In this document: piece after piece, positions 1 to 12,075 of the stretch
Position numbering within the stretch: position 1 is the first letter of the stretch
How the letters are laid out: the number at the start of each line of letters is the position of its first letter
NCBI GenBank assembly: GCA_030248225.1
Contig: JASANE010009894.1
Coordinates: 1 to 64,000, forward strand
Direction of reading: 5' to 3'
DNA length: 64,000 nt
Source of the DNA: Trileptium ribeirensis
Taxonomy: Eukaryota; Nematoda; Enoplea; Enoplida; Thoracostomopsidae
The notes under the pieces: generated by a model
Told to the model about the DNA's origin: nothing
The model's database searches: none
Seen by the model: only the letters and a program-made list of their open reading frames with translations
Program-made: the position numbers and the translations under genes

Positions 1-3000
1 CTGTGACAGGGTCGGAACGACCCTGTTACATAATTTCCTGATCGACTTCGCGCTAAGATACGGGATTGTTTGCAGCGCTTCAATTTTTATAATTTAGTTT
101 AGAACTATATCCTTCGCTAATCTCATATGCGTGGACTCGTCCATGGCAATAAACTGCAAGCCCTGGGCTTTAACCGTATTATCATGCAACGAGCTGGAAT
201 GCACGTTCAGATTTCTTTCTTATTCAATTGCTACTAAAGTTGCACTATATTATAAATTCATGCATGCCAAAGCAGAGGTTCAGAGGGGACTAACGGCTTT
301 AGTCTTCTAAAACCTCTCCCCTGAGTGTACCACCCTACCTTTGGTGAGACGCAGTCCCATCCCGCTTGCTGACACGACCCAGAAATTTGGCAAAAATGGG
401 AGTAAAATTGGAAAAATGGGTGTTCGGAGTAGAGGGAGGAGGGCGTCATATGTTTTTAGCGCCACCTGCCAGAGAACCTCTCCCACAAGGAATCTATCCT
501 CCCCACCGAAGGCAGCTATTAATTGGAAAATATGGCGTCGGTATATATGCATATCAAATACTATTGATGTGCGCCAGAGAGTGTGTTTTCTCGTACGCAC
601 ACTTATGTACAAGTTGTGCAAATAACATCGATGCAAAATTTGATAAATGAGCAGAAAATTTCTTATTTAATACGCACTGTCCGTTATATCGATATGCGCA
701 CTCACCGATACCAATTTATTTTTTAATTTGCGCCATTTTATTATTAACCTTTTGCGAAAATAGAGTTACTTATTGTATATTATTGCACAGAAACTGTCGG
801 TACATAGCTGTGAAAAAAGGGAACTGGTACGTTGTATCACATAATTTTGAGCAATGCAATTTTACATCGCGTTATATAAAGCAAATATTATTCGAACCAT
901 TGAAAGATGCTTTGAAATATATATTGTTTTCACTTTATAAATAATTCGACCAATAAATAGACCTGCGTTGAGTTAAAGCTGGCTGTAAATCATTAAGATA
1001 AATTGGCCACTCGCCCAATGAGCGGCCACATGCTGAGGAGGGGGTCGGCGCATCGTGCTGAAGGGCGGCCTACGCAACAGGTAGGGTTATCCTCCTACCA
1101 TCTCCTGCATACATGGATGATGTTTTTTTTGTGTTGAAGTACCACAAAACAACGATGCTCGAACAGCGTTATTTATATTGTTGACAAGTGAATCACGTTG
1201 ATTTTAATCGCACTGGTATAATGTTGGTACATAAATGTTAATTCAGTTATGTAATTCGTAATATTATGCAAGAGTAAACTTAAGATGCGCCCCAACAATC
1301 CTCTTTTGACACAATGTACAAAACGTTGTTAGAGAACAAAACTCGGATTTCAATAGCCGTAACCGATTTCGACATTTTCCTGTTCCATAACAACATTAGC
1401 GAATGCAATTCGGCCGCTATACTGTAATACCAACTGTTCGCGTACATTTTAAAATTATAATGTATGAAATATGAAACGGACAAATTTCTGTTCTTTAATG
1501 CAAAAAAGAAATTTGTGTTCAGTGAAGAACTGAATAGCAATTGCTTTTGACAAAAGAGGATAGTAAGGGGCGCAGCTTAAGTTTGCTCATGCATACATGC
1601 ATTATACAGGAAGTAAATACGCCTGTGTCCACTTCTAGCAATACATTGCTGCTGGGCAAACATAATGATACAAGCTGCTTGGACTAATTCCTATAGTAGG
1701 CGAGACAATTGTGTTAAGGATTCTTATGAATAATTTATGTTATATGAAGTAAGATACTTTGTATTAAGAGCATTGAGATGTTGAAAGAGTGGATGTAAAT
1801 AAAAATGTAACGACAGATAGCAAGAACTTATAAAATTCTTTGCAACACCGATTAAAATATGTCACACAATAATCATTTCTGTTTCATGCTTGAAATAATC
1901 ACAATGTAACGGGCCACCTAATGTTAATTGTATACTGACAAAATAAACGAGCAGAAACGCTAACAGTATTAACTGATGATAAACGACCAAAATACAAATA
2001 TGTGACCGTTAATTACAAAACTGAATATTAACATTCGGTTGTGTGCGGCTATTGTTCATTTAACAATAAAGCAAATTCTGTAAAATAGTGCTCTGTACCT
2101 CAATGATGACAAAAAATTGTTATAGTAATTTGTTCGCCCATTCTCAAGGCTCGAGCCTCCCCGTAAAATAAAGCGCACGTATTATGTATAATTTCGGCAA
2201 GCACTGATGTATATGATTGGGATGTTTTCGCATTTTTTGGTACTTGAAGAAACCAAATAAAGAATTTTGTTCTTGTCCAATATGACCTAAATATATACAT
2301 AATTATTAAAGCACATATGTATTGAGATTAGATGTGTATACATTTATCACCAGGACACATCATGATGACTAAAATTGATAGCCAGCTTGTTTCATAGGTA
2401 ATATCCGACACGAAGTTTAAATACAGACTTGAATCGATGATGTGCAATAGACTTACTCGCTACAAGTGTACATGAACTTAGCGACCCACACATATCTTTC
2501 CTTGTTATAATAATATGTAATATTTGTAATTCTTATAATTACTCCACTAACCAGCAAACCAGCTGACATACTATACGTATTACAAATAAAATGATAACGA
2601 TCATCAAACCACATTTAATATTTTATTTCCCTGCTTCATAACTAAACCAGTGTGAAGGATAATGCACCCTGGCAGTGCCAGGCAGGGCCACAGGGTTATT
2701 TTTGATAGCATAATTTTTTCGATTGGAAAATAGCCCATGTCATCTTTAGGGACCGGACGTCTTAACATTAGAAGAAAAAACAGGTTGGTGCAGCGAGTGC
2801 GGGGTGCGGTAGCCCCACGACTTAAGCTTGGCATAAGGCTGAGATGAGTACCTTAAGGATTAGTCTTACCATATCGAGAGCGGCACGAGCATGCATTTCA
2901 CTTCCGCCCCCCCACCCTTAAAAGTTGTTTTGGCCGAAAAAATCACCCTAGGGCAATTTTTCCAAGTGGAAAGATCACCTTAAGGTAGGGAAAGAGTGAC

Positions 3001-3290
3001 GATGATGGGAGTCACTTGAGGGGAAAATCTGTATTCTGCCTACACCAGTTGATTGACAGTCGCAAAAAGGGAATAGCATTTGGGGCATACATGCCGGCAG
3101 GGGGGGTAGGGGGGGTTACCCCCCCTGTGTTCCGGCCCCCCCCCCCCCCCCGAAGCCGAAAGGCCAGGGGGGGTTACCCCCCCTGGGATGGCCGCGACCC
3201 CCCCCCGTGGGGGCCTCTACCCCCCCCTGGCATGACCGACCGTCGGCATGTATGATTTGGGGTGAGTGTAGTGAAAAAACACGTCTTGAC
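1..3290. other. Non-coding AT-rich stretch
   Basis: No credible gene is seen on either strand. Open frames around 258-650, 1280-1540, 2100-2300 and 2604-2834 overlap in several frames, have no recognisable domain and no convincing splice sites. Two small GC-rich islands interrupt the AT-rich background, near 1000-1100 and 2870-3000, and may be degraded repeat ends. The right end runs into the C/G-run cluster described separately. Confidence 0.6.
3093..3245. repeat. Cluster of long C and G runs
   Basis: About 150 bases contain repeated runs of seven or more C, one C run of about 15, and matching G runs, in otherwise AT-rich DNA. The blocks of form GGTTACCCCCC and GGGGGTTACC repeat in both orientations, so the region can form hairpins as well as G-quadruplex or i-motif structures. 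It lies immediately upstream of the decayed OTU domain and may be part of the same mobile element. Run lengths this long are unreliable in raw sequence. Confidence 0.7.
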
Positions 3291-3735
3291 AAAGCGGAAA
3301 TCCAGTCGGAGCACCATCCATACTCCCCGATTGTTCGAGATGGAAAGTGTTACTACCGCAGAATCAGTTATGTTATCAGCGGCAGGGGAGCCACTCGCAT
3401 TTCTGTGCGCGACGTAACTGTGATAGAGTCAAACCTGCATGCGCGTTTGAAGCATTACATGAATGAAAATCCCAGAGTTTATCTTGAGTCATCTGCCATG
3501 TATTAACCGGGCATTTGGGGTGAACAGCTGCCGAAATAAAAGCTATGGTTACTGTTTCAAATGCGGATATATTTGTTTATTCTGTGTGCACTAAAGAAAG
3601 TTGGCAGCGGCTTCGATACGTCCCGTTTAGATCCAGCTTGTCGTGGATGCCAAACCCCCAAGGCAACATACGTGAATCACAACGGCAGAAACCACTATGA
3701 TTATGCAATATTATTTCAAATCTTATTTTGTCAAA
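3291..3735 (+). pseudogene. Decayed OTU-like cysteine protease domain
   Basis: The frame running to 3506 contains DGKCYYRRISYVISG, which fits the OTU family signature (D-G-N-C-[FL]-[FY]-R plus a following hydrophobic helix); the candidate catalytic Cys codon is 3348-3350. It continues through VRDVTV and YMNENPRVYLESSAMY, then meets a stop at 3504-3506. The same frame resumes directly with PGIWGEQLP, the expected G-x-W-G segment. A frame change leads to MRIYLFILCA and, further on, NHYDYAI, where His (3693-3695) is in the place of the OTU catalytic His. At least one stop and two frameshifts break it. OTU domains are common in animal Helitron and retrotransposon polyproteins, so I infer a transposon relic rather than a host deubiquitinase. 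No partner domain was found nearby. Confidence 0.6.
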
Positions 3736-3739
3736 TCTT

Positions 3740-4776
3740 ATTTTGATTGTTTCCGTATGTGGCGTACAAAAAGCGCGTTTCTTGGCGATTGTTAAGGATT
3801 TTATCATTAAGTGGTTTTCCCGCCCAGAAAAATCACCCTATGGTAATCCTTCCAGCCGGTTTCATTTAATATATTTTTCCATTTCGCACCGCTGTCCGCG
3901 TTCATTAAATGACATGCTAAATCGGACAACCATGTTCGCTATCTATATGGATTCATATAGTATACACAAAAACGCGACCGCGTACACGGAAAAATGTGAT
4001 GCTAAATTGTAAAGTAGGAACCCCGAAAAACACCTACGTGTTGCTTTATCACAAATAATCGGTCGCGCACATAAGGAAAATCGTGATTTGTGTGCCTTCA
4101 TCACTTATGATGGGAAACCGACTTGACAAAGAACAAGTGTACACATCTAAGTGCACCCACGCAGTGAATACTAAATGTGCTCATAAAAGAGCTCACTTCA
4201 TTCTTAAGCATTTTTGGAACACATTCGAAACCTTTCTGTCGTAAAATTAACTCGGTGGAAGAACAACATTGCTACACCCCGGTCATAACATTAGCTAATT
4301 CGGCATAACATTGTAGAATTTTTACAATAAATCAGCACCGGTTAATTGGAAAATAAAACCACTTTACAATTTGTCTGTTTTGTTCTTTGTGCGCGGTAGA
4401 AACCTTTTTTATACTAAAATAAATATTAAAAATTAAAACGCTATCAAAAGCAAAGAGACTTTGCAAATTTAGCACTCAAAATCATAGGTTATAGGTGTCG
4501 ATGGGGTAGTGGGGTTACCCCCTTTAAAAAGAGAACCCTTCAAGCCACATAACCATCCCCATGGAAAGTTGAGTACATGCCCCCTAGCCGGTGCAGCGCG
4601 CCAAAGCGGCGCGCAAATTTTTTGCAAAATAATTTTTAAAACAGCATTATAGCGCTGTTATTGCATTATCTCATTAAATACTTGCTCACTGCGGTGCGGG
4701 CGGGGAGGGGGTGATTGTCGGAAGATCTACCCCATAAGGATCGTCCCGCATGCAAATTCCTTCCCGTCAACCATCT
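3740..4776. other. Non-coding stretch
   Basis: AT-rich DNA with no recognisable gene. Short GC-rich patches occur near 4500-4600 and 4680-4770, including a palindromic GCGCGCC-like patch near 4600. The right boundary is where homology with the inverted copy ending at 11326 begins. Confidence 0.55.
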
Positions 4777-7549
4777 ACCCCTCAAAAAAACGGACCTTCG
4801 GAACCTATGACTCTCAATAAAGTTTTGTTTTTCATTATTTTATAAGCAGCTCAGCTGATGAACGCGGTTCTCGACTCATTTGAATCAACACTTTTGGTAG
4901 TTATTCATATTAATTCAAACGTCAGATATAACTCTGTTTTTACCTACCGTTACGTTCCGTTCAACAGTAAAATTACCTCTACGATACAGTAGTGGGAACT
5001 CCTATTATAGTCACCTGTTTGTGAAAATTCCATGGCTCTCGGTAACGACAGCTTGGCTTATTAGGTGTGCGTCTTCAAACCACTGTATTGAACCACTAAT
5101 TATTAAAATTAAACATCCTATCATGTGGATTGCGATTTATGTCTACCACAGCTGAACAATAAATATATGCCATACACGCTTTGTTACGTGATGATGATGA
5201 AACGACATCGTTTAGCAGCCCGAGATTTTTGTAGAATTGTGAAAACTAATTTCATAGGTAAAATTTATCATCGCTTGGAGATTCCTGTACCGGCGGCGCG
5301 TGGCCCAGGTACCATATTGTCATATGTTGTATAATAAAACAAACATTTGTTAATGTAATCTTATGTCGTTGTTTTCGTTACATTTTGCCTGTTCGTCTAT
5401 GTGTGGATCAACTTCGTTATGTTCATAAGGGGGAAAATAGGAAAATTAAATGATCGAAACCTGCGGAATCTATTTGGTTTAAGGGTGTACTAGTTTAAGT
5501 CGTCACGCTATGTAAGCATGGAAAATTAACTTATATAACTTGCATGATTGGTTGATTACGTGCTCGGATGGTACCGGAGATATCAGTAAGAATATTCAAT
5601 CGTGTCACTTTTGATCTCTTCGTTGATCTCATCCCACAGGACTGATGCCAGGTGCACTAACAATTATATCATCGTTTTAGTGTTGCTGTGGGCGGGCATT
5701 TGTGTCTCGCGAGTTGCATCGTATTGATACATTGCTATCATTCCATAAATGTCAAGCAAGTGTATATATTTGATCAGTCGAATTTTATTAAGAACGGTAG
5801 GAAGTAGGAAGGTATCGGGAACCAACGTTCCAAATTACCCTACTATAGCTCTATTAAATTCCAGTTTTCAAACGCCCACAGCGGCACCAGAATTCTCCGA
5901 TTTATTGGGCTGTGTAGTCAGAGCCGCCGTTAGTACCCCCCTACCCCCCTAGGGGGGACTCGCCCCTTGCAGGGGCCTCGCGCCTTACAGGGGCCTCATC
6001 TCATGGCCTCTCGGTGGCGTTGAAAAGGTGAAAAAGTTGGGAGCCGCAGCACAACCTCAAGCACCTTTCGTAAAGTAAATGTACACGATATACAAAGGTA
6101 ACCTCAGAGGTTAGAAGCCTAATCGTGAGTATGAGTTTAACCGTTCCGTGGTTCAAAGTTAGAGTTTTTACTGGCCGCCTGTTTTACGGACATACACGAA
6201 AATATATTTAGGTCAGCGTCTATGCAACTAATGTATAGCATTTGGTGTGAAATAAACTAGTAGAGGCCTTGAGGCCCCTGGTTATATTCCGGTGTTATCT
6301 ACGTGATAAATCTTGACGGTTAAAATAAATATTAGTATTAGTAATTTTGTTATAATTTAGGCATAATAATATTAAATTTTAATATATGAAATATGTGTTC
6401 GTGAAATGAGTCAACGGGTATTCGAAAGTGGTGCTTCAAAGCGCAAACGTACAAAGGAGAAGGCTATAAGGATGCCGTTAAAATATTGCAAAGACTGTTT
6501 ATAAAATTATGACCATGCATACTATCTTAATTTAAAGAACAGCTCTCAAATTTCAGGGTACACGGTCTTTGCAAATTTTTAAGAGTATAATGTCTTAAGG
6601 TAAGTGTATTGGAAAACGATTACATTAGTTAAGAAGTGTGATAGGGGCCTCGCAGCCTGCGGGGGGAGGGGCCTCGCAGCCTGCTGGGGGGGCCTCGCAG
6701 CCTGCTGGGAGGGGGGCCTCGGACATCCTAGCGGCGGCCCTGTGTGTAGTACAAACGGTTCCTCAGCTACTAGTTTCATCTTTTGCGGGGATCATCAGAC
6801 CTCGCGGGTGGGCAACAGACCCTGTAATCCAGCTGTTACATAAAAATCTCTGCTCTGGGGCTTTAAAACGGCCTCTAGAGGGCCAATCATTAAGTAAATG
6901 TCAAAAATTTCATTTTCATAAGCAGGCGACCCGCCGGAGCGAAAGCTTGACGCTTCTTCCGGTCGGCTACGTCGCGTTGCAATCCAAAAAAACATATTTT
7001 CAGCTCTTCTGTTTAAATTTTTATTTTTATGTTTTATTCTATATATATTTAATATTCTGTTTTTGTTTGTAAGCGTATGTGTCTAGCAATGACCAACAGC
7101 GATATCTGTTTATGTAATTTTTGTTAAGGGGATGAGTAGCGGCGGCTTTAAGTTGTATTCCGCTGTAGCGAAGCAGTCCTAATGAGTATTGTCCAACGAT
7201 GACCCTGTGTAATGGTAGCAGTTGGGACCTAGGACTTCACTTACTACTAAAATATAATAAGCACATAACTTAATACTGCTAACATAATAATAGTACGGCA
7301 ATAAAATAACGAATTGTTCGAATGGAAATTTTATTATGCTCTAATACTACAGGGCAAGGCCTTTAGTCTCACTATAGTATTGGTTTGTTCATTAAAGCTC
7401 TACTTGATTGTTCACTTAGTAAGGAAAATTTTTGATTGTTCGGTAATAAAACATTATTTAAATCGTCGCCATAGTAGTTCCCACACGTGCATGTTAGAGC
7501 ATATAATTGTATTGGACAACACTTAATACCTATTTTGTTTGTTGAATTA
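4777..7549 (+). repeat. Arm A of the large inverted duplication
   Basis: This 2.77-kb segment recurs in reverse orientation at about 8536-11326 with only scattered small differences. Its last part (about 6793-7549) recurs again in direct orientation at 11327-12075, offset by exactly 4,526 bases. It contains no recognisable protein gene. It carries GC-rich patches (5930-6000) and a short GC-rich tandem array (6640-6722). The open frame at 7314-7526 appears identically at 11840-12052 only because of the duplication. See the findings for why the duplication is probably technical. Confidence 0.85.
6640..6722 (+). repeat. GC-rich minisatellite, about 22-bp unit
   Basis: Three to four copies of a unit close to GGGGCCTCGCAGCCTGCTGG lie head to tail with slightly variable G-run lengths. 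The mirror copy is at about 9345-9430. Open frames reading through it (for example 6638-7072) consist of Gly/Ala/Pro repeats and are not credible genes. Confidence 0.8.
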
Positions 7550-7840
7550 TGGTGTAAGAATGTAGTTTATAAAGGTAAAGATATTTTAAAAGGTGAATTA
7601 TGCTATGAAGGTTGTTTGAAATTAAAAAAATAAATATAGTAAATTAAAGAAATATTATTATGAATGAGTAAATATAAAAAATTTTGTATTATAAAGGTTT
7701 ATCAGTATAGTTTTATTTGTTAATAGGTTAGATATAATTGATTGTTATGTCATTTAATTAAAGTTTAAGTAAAGAATTTATGTAAGTGATTGGTTGTTTT
7801 TTTATTAGAGTACTTTTTAAATGTTTTTTGGAACTGGAGG
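7550..7840 (+). repeat. Cytosine-stripped copy of 12076-12475
   Basis: This segment follows arm A. The first 311 bases from 7550 contain only five C but many G. Deleting every C from the sequence that follows the identical junction at 12075 reproduces this segment almost letter for letter: 12076-12140 minus its C gives TGAGTGTAAGAATGTAG and so on, and 7550 onward reads TGGTGTAAGAATGTAG. Near 7840 the copy switches to the other strand. Selective loss of one base type is not an evolutionary pattern; a base-calling artefact at a strand turn-around is the simplest reading. Confidence 0.8.
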
Positions 7841-8535
7841 AAGTGTATTTGTAAGTTGAATGTTAATTTGCCTAATGGGCCTATATAGTCGTTCTAATAT
7901 ATAAATCTGCCTATCATAGAATTTGAAAATATGTTGAGTTGTCCAAAAATGTTTTGGCAACATTTACGCGAAGCGATTCTTGTTTCCATTATGGGAAACT
8001 TGAATTAAACAAGTTTAACGTTCAAATATTCTGAATGGTTAATTGAGATTTTCGCTCTCAGTTTCGGATTGCGACGCTTGTGTATTTCACCTACTGAAGT
8101 TTTGACAATTTTTTGGAAGTGAGGATTTTATAACTCTCAGTTTGCGCAATTTTTGTTATTCAGGTGTCCAAAATATGTGTGAAAAGTTAGCGTTAAAGTA
8201 GAAAAAGAAACAATTCACTTTATCAGGTGGTTTTGACTTTAAATTTAAGTTAAGATGTACATTAACAATTTCAATGTATTATGCGAACCTATTTAGATCA
8301 AGAGGTTAGGAATATTACCTGGATAAACTTGTGATTAATGCAGGAAAATTTTTTGTATATTTAGCGTCGATGTTCAGTTAATATGATATTGGTGCTTTAA
8401 GTTTGGGATTATGTGTTTTTATTCATTGTTTTTTAATTGGTGCAAACAACCTTATAGGGGCAGTTAAGTTCACCTTTGTAAAATATGGCTGTTCTTGTAG
8501 TTAAGTCAGTTTGGCAGTCAGGTAATTAACAAACA
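7841..8535 (-). repeat. Reverse-strand copy of 12076-12880 with deletions
   Basis: Read on the minus strand, this matches 12076 to about 12880 with numerous losses of one to several bases throughout, for example in the GCAGATTTATATATT block and the GAACATCGACGCTAAATA block. The junction to arm A' at 8535 is the mirror of the junction at 12075. No coding potential is seen. Confidence 0.75.
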
Positions 8536-11326
8536 AAATAGGTATTAAGTGTTGTCAATACAATTATATGCTTAACACACGTGTGGGAATATATGGCGCG
8601 ATTTAAATAATGTTTTATTACCGAACAATCAAAAATTTTCCTTACTAAGTGAACAATCAAGTAGAGCTTTAATGAACAAACCAATACTATAGTGAGACTA
8701 AAGGCCTTGCCCTGTAGTATTAGAGCATAATAAAATTTCCATTCGAAACAATTCGTTATTTTATTGCCGTATAACTATTATTATGTTAGCAGTATTACGT
8801 TATGTGCTTATTATATTTTAGTAGTAAGTGAAGTCCTAAGGTCCCAACTGCTACCATTACACAGGGTCATCGTTTGGACAATACTCATTAGGACTACTTC
8901 GCTACAGCGGAATACAACTTAAAGCCGCCGCTACTCATCCCCCTTAACAAAAATTACATAAACAGATATCGCTGTTGGTCATTTTGCTAGACACATACGC
9001 TTACAAACAAAAACAGAATATTAAATATATATAAAATAAAACATAAAAATAAAAATTTAAACAGAAGAGCTGAAAATATGTTTTTTTGGATTGCAACGCG
9101 ACGTAGCCGACCGGAAGAAGCGTCAAGCTTTCGCTCCTGGCGGGTCGCCTGCTTATGAAAATGAAATTTTTGACATTTACTTAATGATTGGCCCTCTAGA
9201 GGCCGTTTTAAAGCCCCAGAGCAGAGATTTTTATGTAACAGCTGGATTACAGGGTCTGTTGCCCACCCGCGAGGTCTGATGATCCCCGCAAAAGATGAAA
9301 CTAGTAGCTGAGGAACCGTTTGTACTACACACAGGGCCGCCGCGAGGATGTCCGAGCCCCCCCCCCAGCAGGCTGCGAGGCCCCCCCAGCAGGCTGCGAG
9401 GCCCCCCCCCCAGCAGGCTGCGAGGCCCCTATCACACTTATTAACTAATGTAATCGTTTTCCAATACACTTACCTTAAGACATTATACTCTTAAAAATTT
9501 GCAAAGACCGTGTACCCCGAAATTTGAGAGCTGTTCTTCAAATTAAGATAGTATGCATGGTCATAATTTTATAAACAGTCTTTGCAATATTTTAACGGCA
9601 TCCTTATAGCCTTCTCCTTTGTACGTTTGCGCTTTTGAAGCACCACTTTCGAATACCCGTTGACTCATTTCACGAACACATATTTCATATATTAAAATTT
9701 AATATTATTATGCCTAAATTATAACAAAATTACTAATACTAATATTTATTTTAACCGTCAAGATTTATCACGTAGATAACACCGGAATATAACCAGGGGC
9801 CTCAAGGCCTCTACTAGTTTATTTCACACCAAATGCTATACATTAAGTTGCATAACGCTGACTTAATATATTTTCGTGTATGTCGTAAAACAGGCGGCCA
9901 GTAAAAACTCTAACTTTGAACCACGGAACGGTTAAATCATACTCACGATTAGGCTTCTAACCTCTGAGGTTACCTTTGTATATCATGTACATTTACTTTC
10001 TAAAGGTGCTTGAGGTTGTGCTGCGGCTCCCAACTTTTCACCTTTTCAACGCCACCGAGAGGCCATGAGGATGAGGCCCCTGTAAGGCGCGAGGCCCCTG
10101 CAAGGGGCGAGTCCCCCCCTAGGGGGTAGGGGGGTACTAACGGCGGCTCTGACTACACAGCCCAATAAATCGGAGAATTCTGTGGTGCCGCTGTGGGGCG
10201 TTTGAAAACTGGAATTTAATAAGAGCTATAGTAGGGTAATTTGGAACGTTGGTTCCCGATACCTTCCGAACTTCCTACCGTTCTTAATAAAATTCGACTG
10301 ATCAAATATATACACTTGCTTGACATTTATGGAATGATAGCAATGTATGGATCAATACGATGCAACTCGCGAGACACAAATGCCCGCCCACAGCAACACT
10401 AAAACGATGATATAATTGTTAGTGCACCTGGCATCAGTCCTATGGGATGAGATCAACGAAGAGATCAAAAGTGACACGATTGAATATTCTTACTGATATC
10501 TCCGGTAGCCATCCGAGCACGTAATCAACCAATCATGCAAGTTATATAAGTTAATTTTCCATGCTTACATAGCGTGACGACTTAAACTAGTACACCCTTA
10601 AAACCAAAATAGATTCGCAGGTTTTGATCATTTAATTTTCCTATTTTCCCCCTTATTAACATAACGAAGTTTGATCCACACATAGACGAACAGGTAAAAT
10701 GTAACGAAAACAACGACATAAGATTACATTAACAAATGTTTGTTTTATTATACAACATATAACAATATGGTACCTGGGCCACGCGCCGCCGGTACAGGAA
10801 TCTCCAAGCGATGATAAATTTTACCTATGAAATTAGTTTTCACAATTCTACAAAAATCTCGGGCTGCTAAACGATGTACGTTTCATCATCATCACGTAAC
10901 AAAGCGTGTATGGCATATATTTATTGTTCAGCTGTGGTTGACATAAATCGCAATCCACATGATAGGATGTTTAATTTTAATAATTAGTGGTTACAATACA
11001 GTGGTTTAAAGACGCACACCTAATAAGCCAAGCTGTCGTGTACCGAGAGCCATGGAATTTTCACAAAAACAGGTGACGAAGGATAATAGGAGTTCCCACT
11101 ACTGTATCGTAATAGGTAATTTTACTGTTTTTTTGAACGGAACGTAACGGTAGGTAAAAACAGAGTTATATCTAACGTTTGAATTAATATGAATAACTAC
11201 CAAAAGTGTTGATTCAAATGAGTCGAGAACCGCGTTCATCAGCTGAAGAAGCTGCTGTATAAAATAATGAAAAACAAAACTTTATTGAGAGTCATAGGTT
11301 TAGAAAGGTCCGTTTTTTTGAGGGGT
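8536..11326 (-). repeat. Arm A', inverted copy of 4777-7549
   Basis: Reverse complement of arm A along its whole length. The outer boundary is sharp: the sequence ending ...TTTTTTTGAGGGGT at 11326 mirrors ACCCCTCAAAAAAA at 4777, and neither flank extends the match. Open frames on it (8987-9469, 9091-9279) are copies of the non-coding frames in arm A. Confidence 0.85.
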
Positions 11327-12075
11327 CATCAGACCTCGCGGTGGGCAAACAGCCTGCAAATGAGTGTTAATAAAAATCTTGCTTGGGGCTTTAAAACGGC
11401 TTAGAGGGCCAATCATTAAGTAAATGTCAAAAATTTCATTTCCATAGCAGGCGACCTGCTGGAGCGAAAGCTGTATGCTTCTTCCGGTCGGCTACGTACG
11501 GCGTTGCAATCCAAAACATATTTTCAGCTCTTCTGTTTAAATTTTTATTTTTAGATGTTTTATTCTATATATATTTAATATTTGTTTTTGTTTGTAAGTG
11601 ATATGTGTTTAGCAATGACCAACAGCGATATCTGTTTATGTAATTTTTGTTAAGGGGATTAGTAGCGGCGGCTTTAAGTTGTTTTCTGCTGTAGCTAAGC
11701 AGTCCTAATGAGTATTGTCCAACGATGACCCTGTGTAATGGTAGCAGTTGGGACCTAGGACTTCACTTACTACTAAAATATAATAAGCACATAACTTAAT
11801 ACTGCTAACATAATAATAGTACGGCAATAAAATAACGAATTGTTCGAATGGAAATTTTATTATGCTCTAATACTACAGGGCAAGGCCTTTAGTCTCACTA
11901 TAGTATTGGTTTGTTCATTAAAGCTCTACTTGATTGTTCACTTAGTAAGGAAAATTTTTGATTGTTCGGTAATAAAACATTATTTAAATCGTCGCCATAG
12001 TAGTTCCCACACGTGCATGTTAGAGCATATAATTGTATTGGACAACACTTAATACCTATTTTGTTTGTTGAATTA
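11327..12075 (+). repeat. Partial direct copy of 6793-7549
   Basis: Starts abruptly at the outer end of arm A' with TCATCAGACCTCGCGG and follows 6793-7549. The first roughly 370 bases show many small deletions relative to arm A, whereas 11706-12075 is essentially identical to 7180-7549. It continues into the sequence that probably follows arm A in the real genome. Confidence 0.8.

Noticed and set aside
4777..11326. The palindrome as a fold-back transposon or long-terminal-inverted-repeat element
   Set aside because: The cytosine-stripped forward copy at the turn, scattered base losses in the reverse copy and the exact direct repeat fit a technical fold-back better. No target duplication or transposase was found.
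7314..12052. Identical 70-codon frames at 7314-7526 and 11840-12052, suggesting a duplicated gene
   Set aside because: They are the same DNA copied by the 4,526-bp insertion. No domain, start context or splice signal supports a gene.
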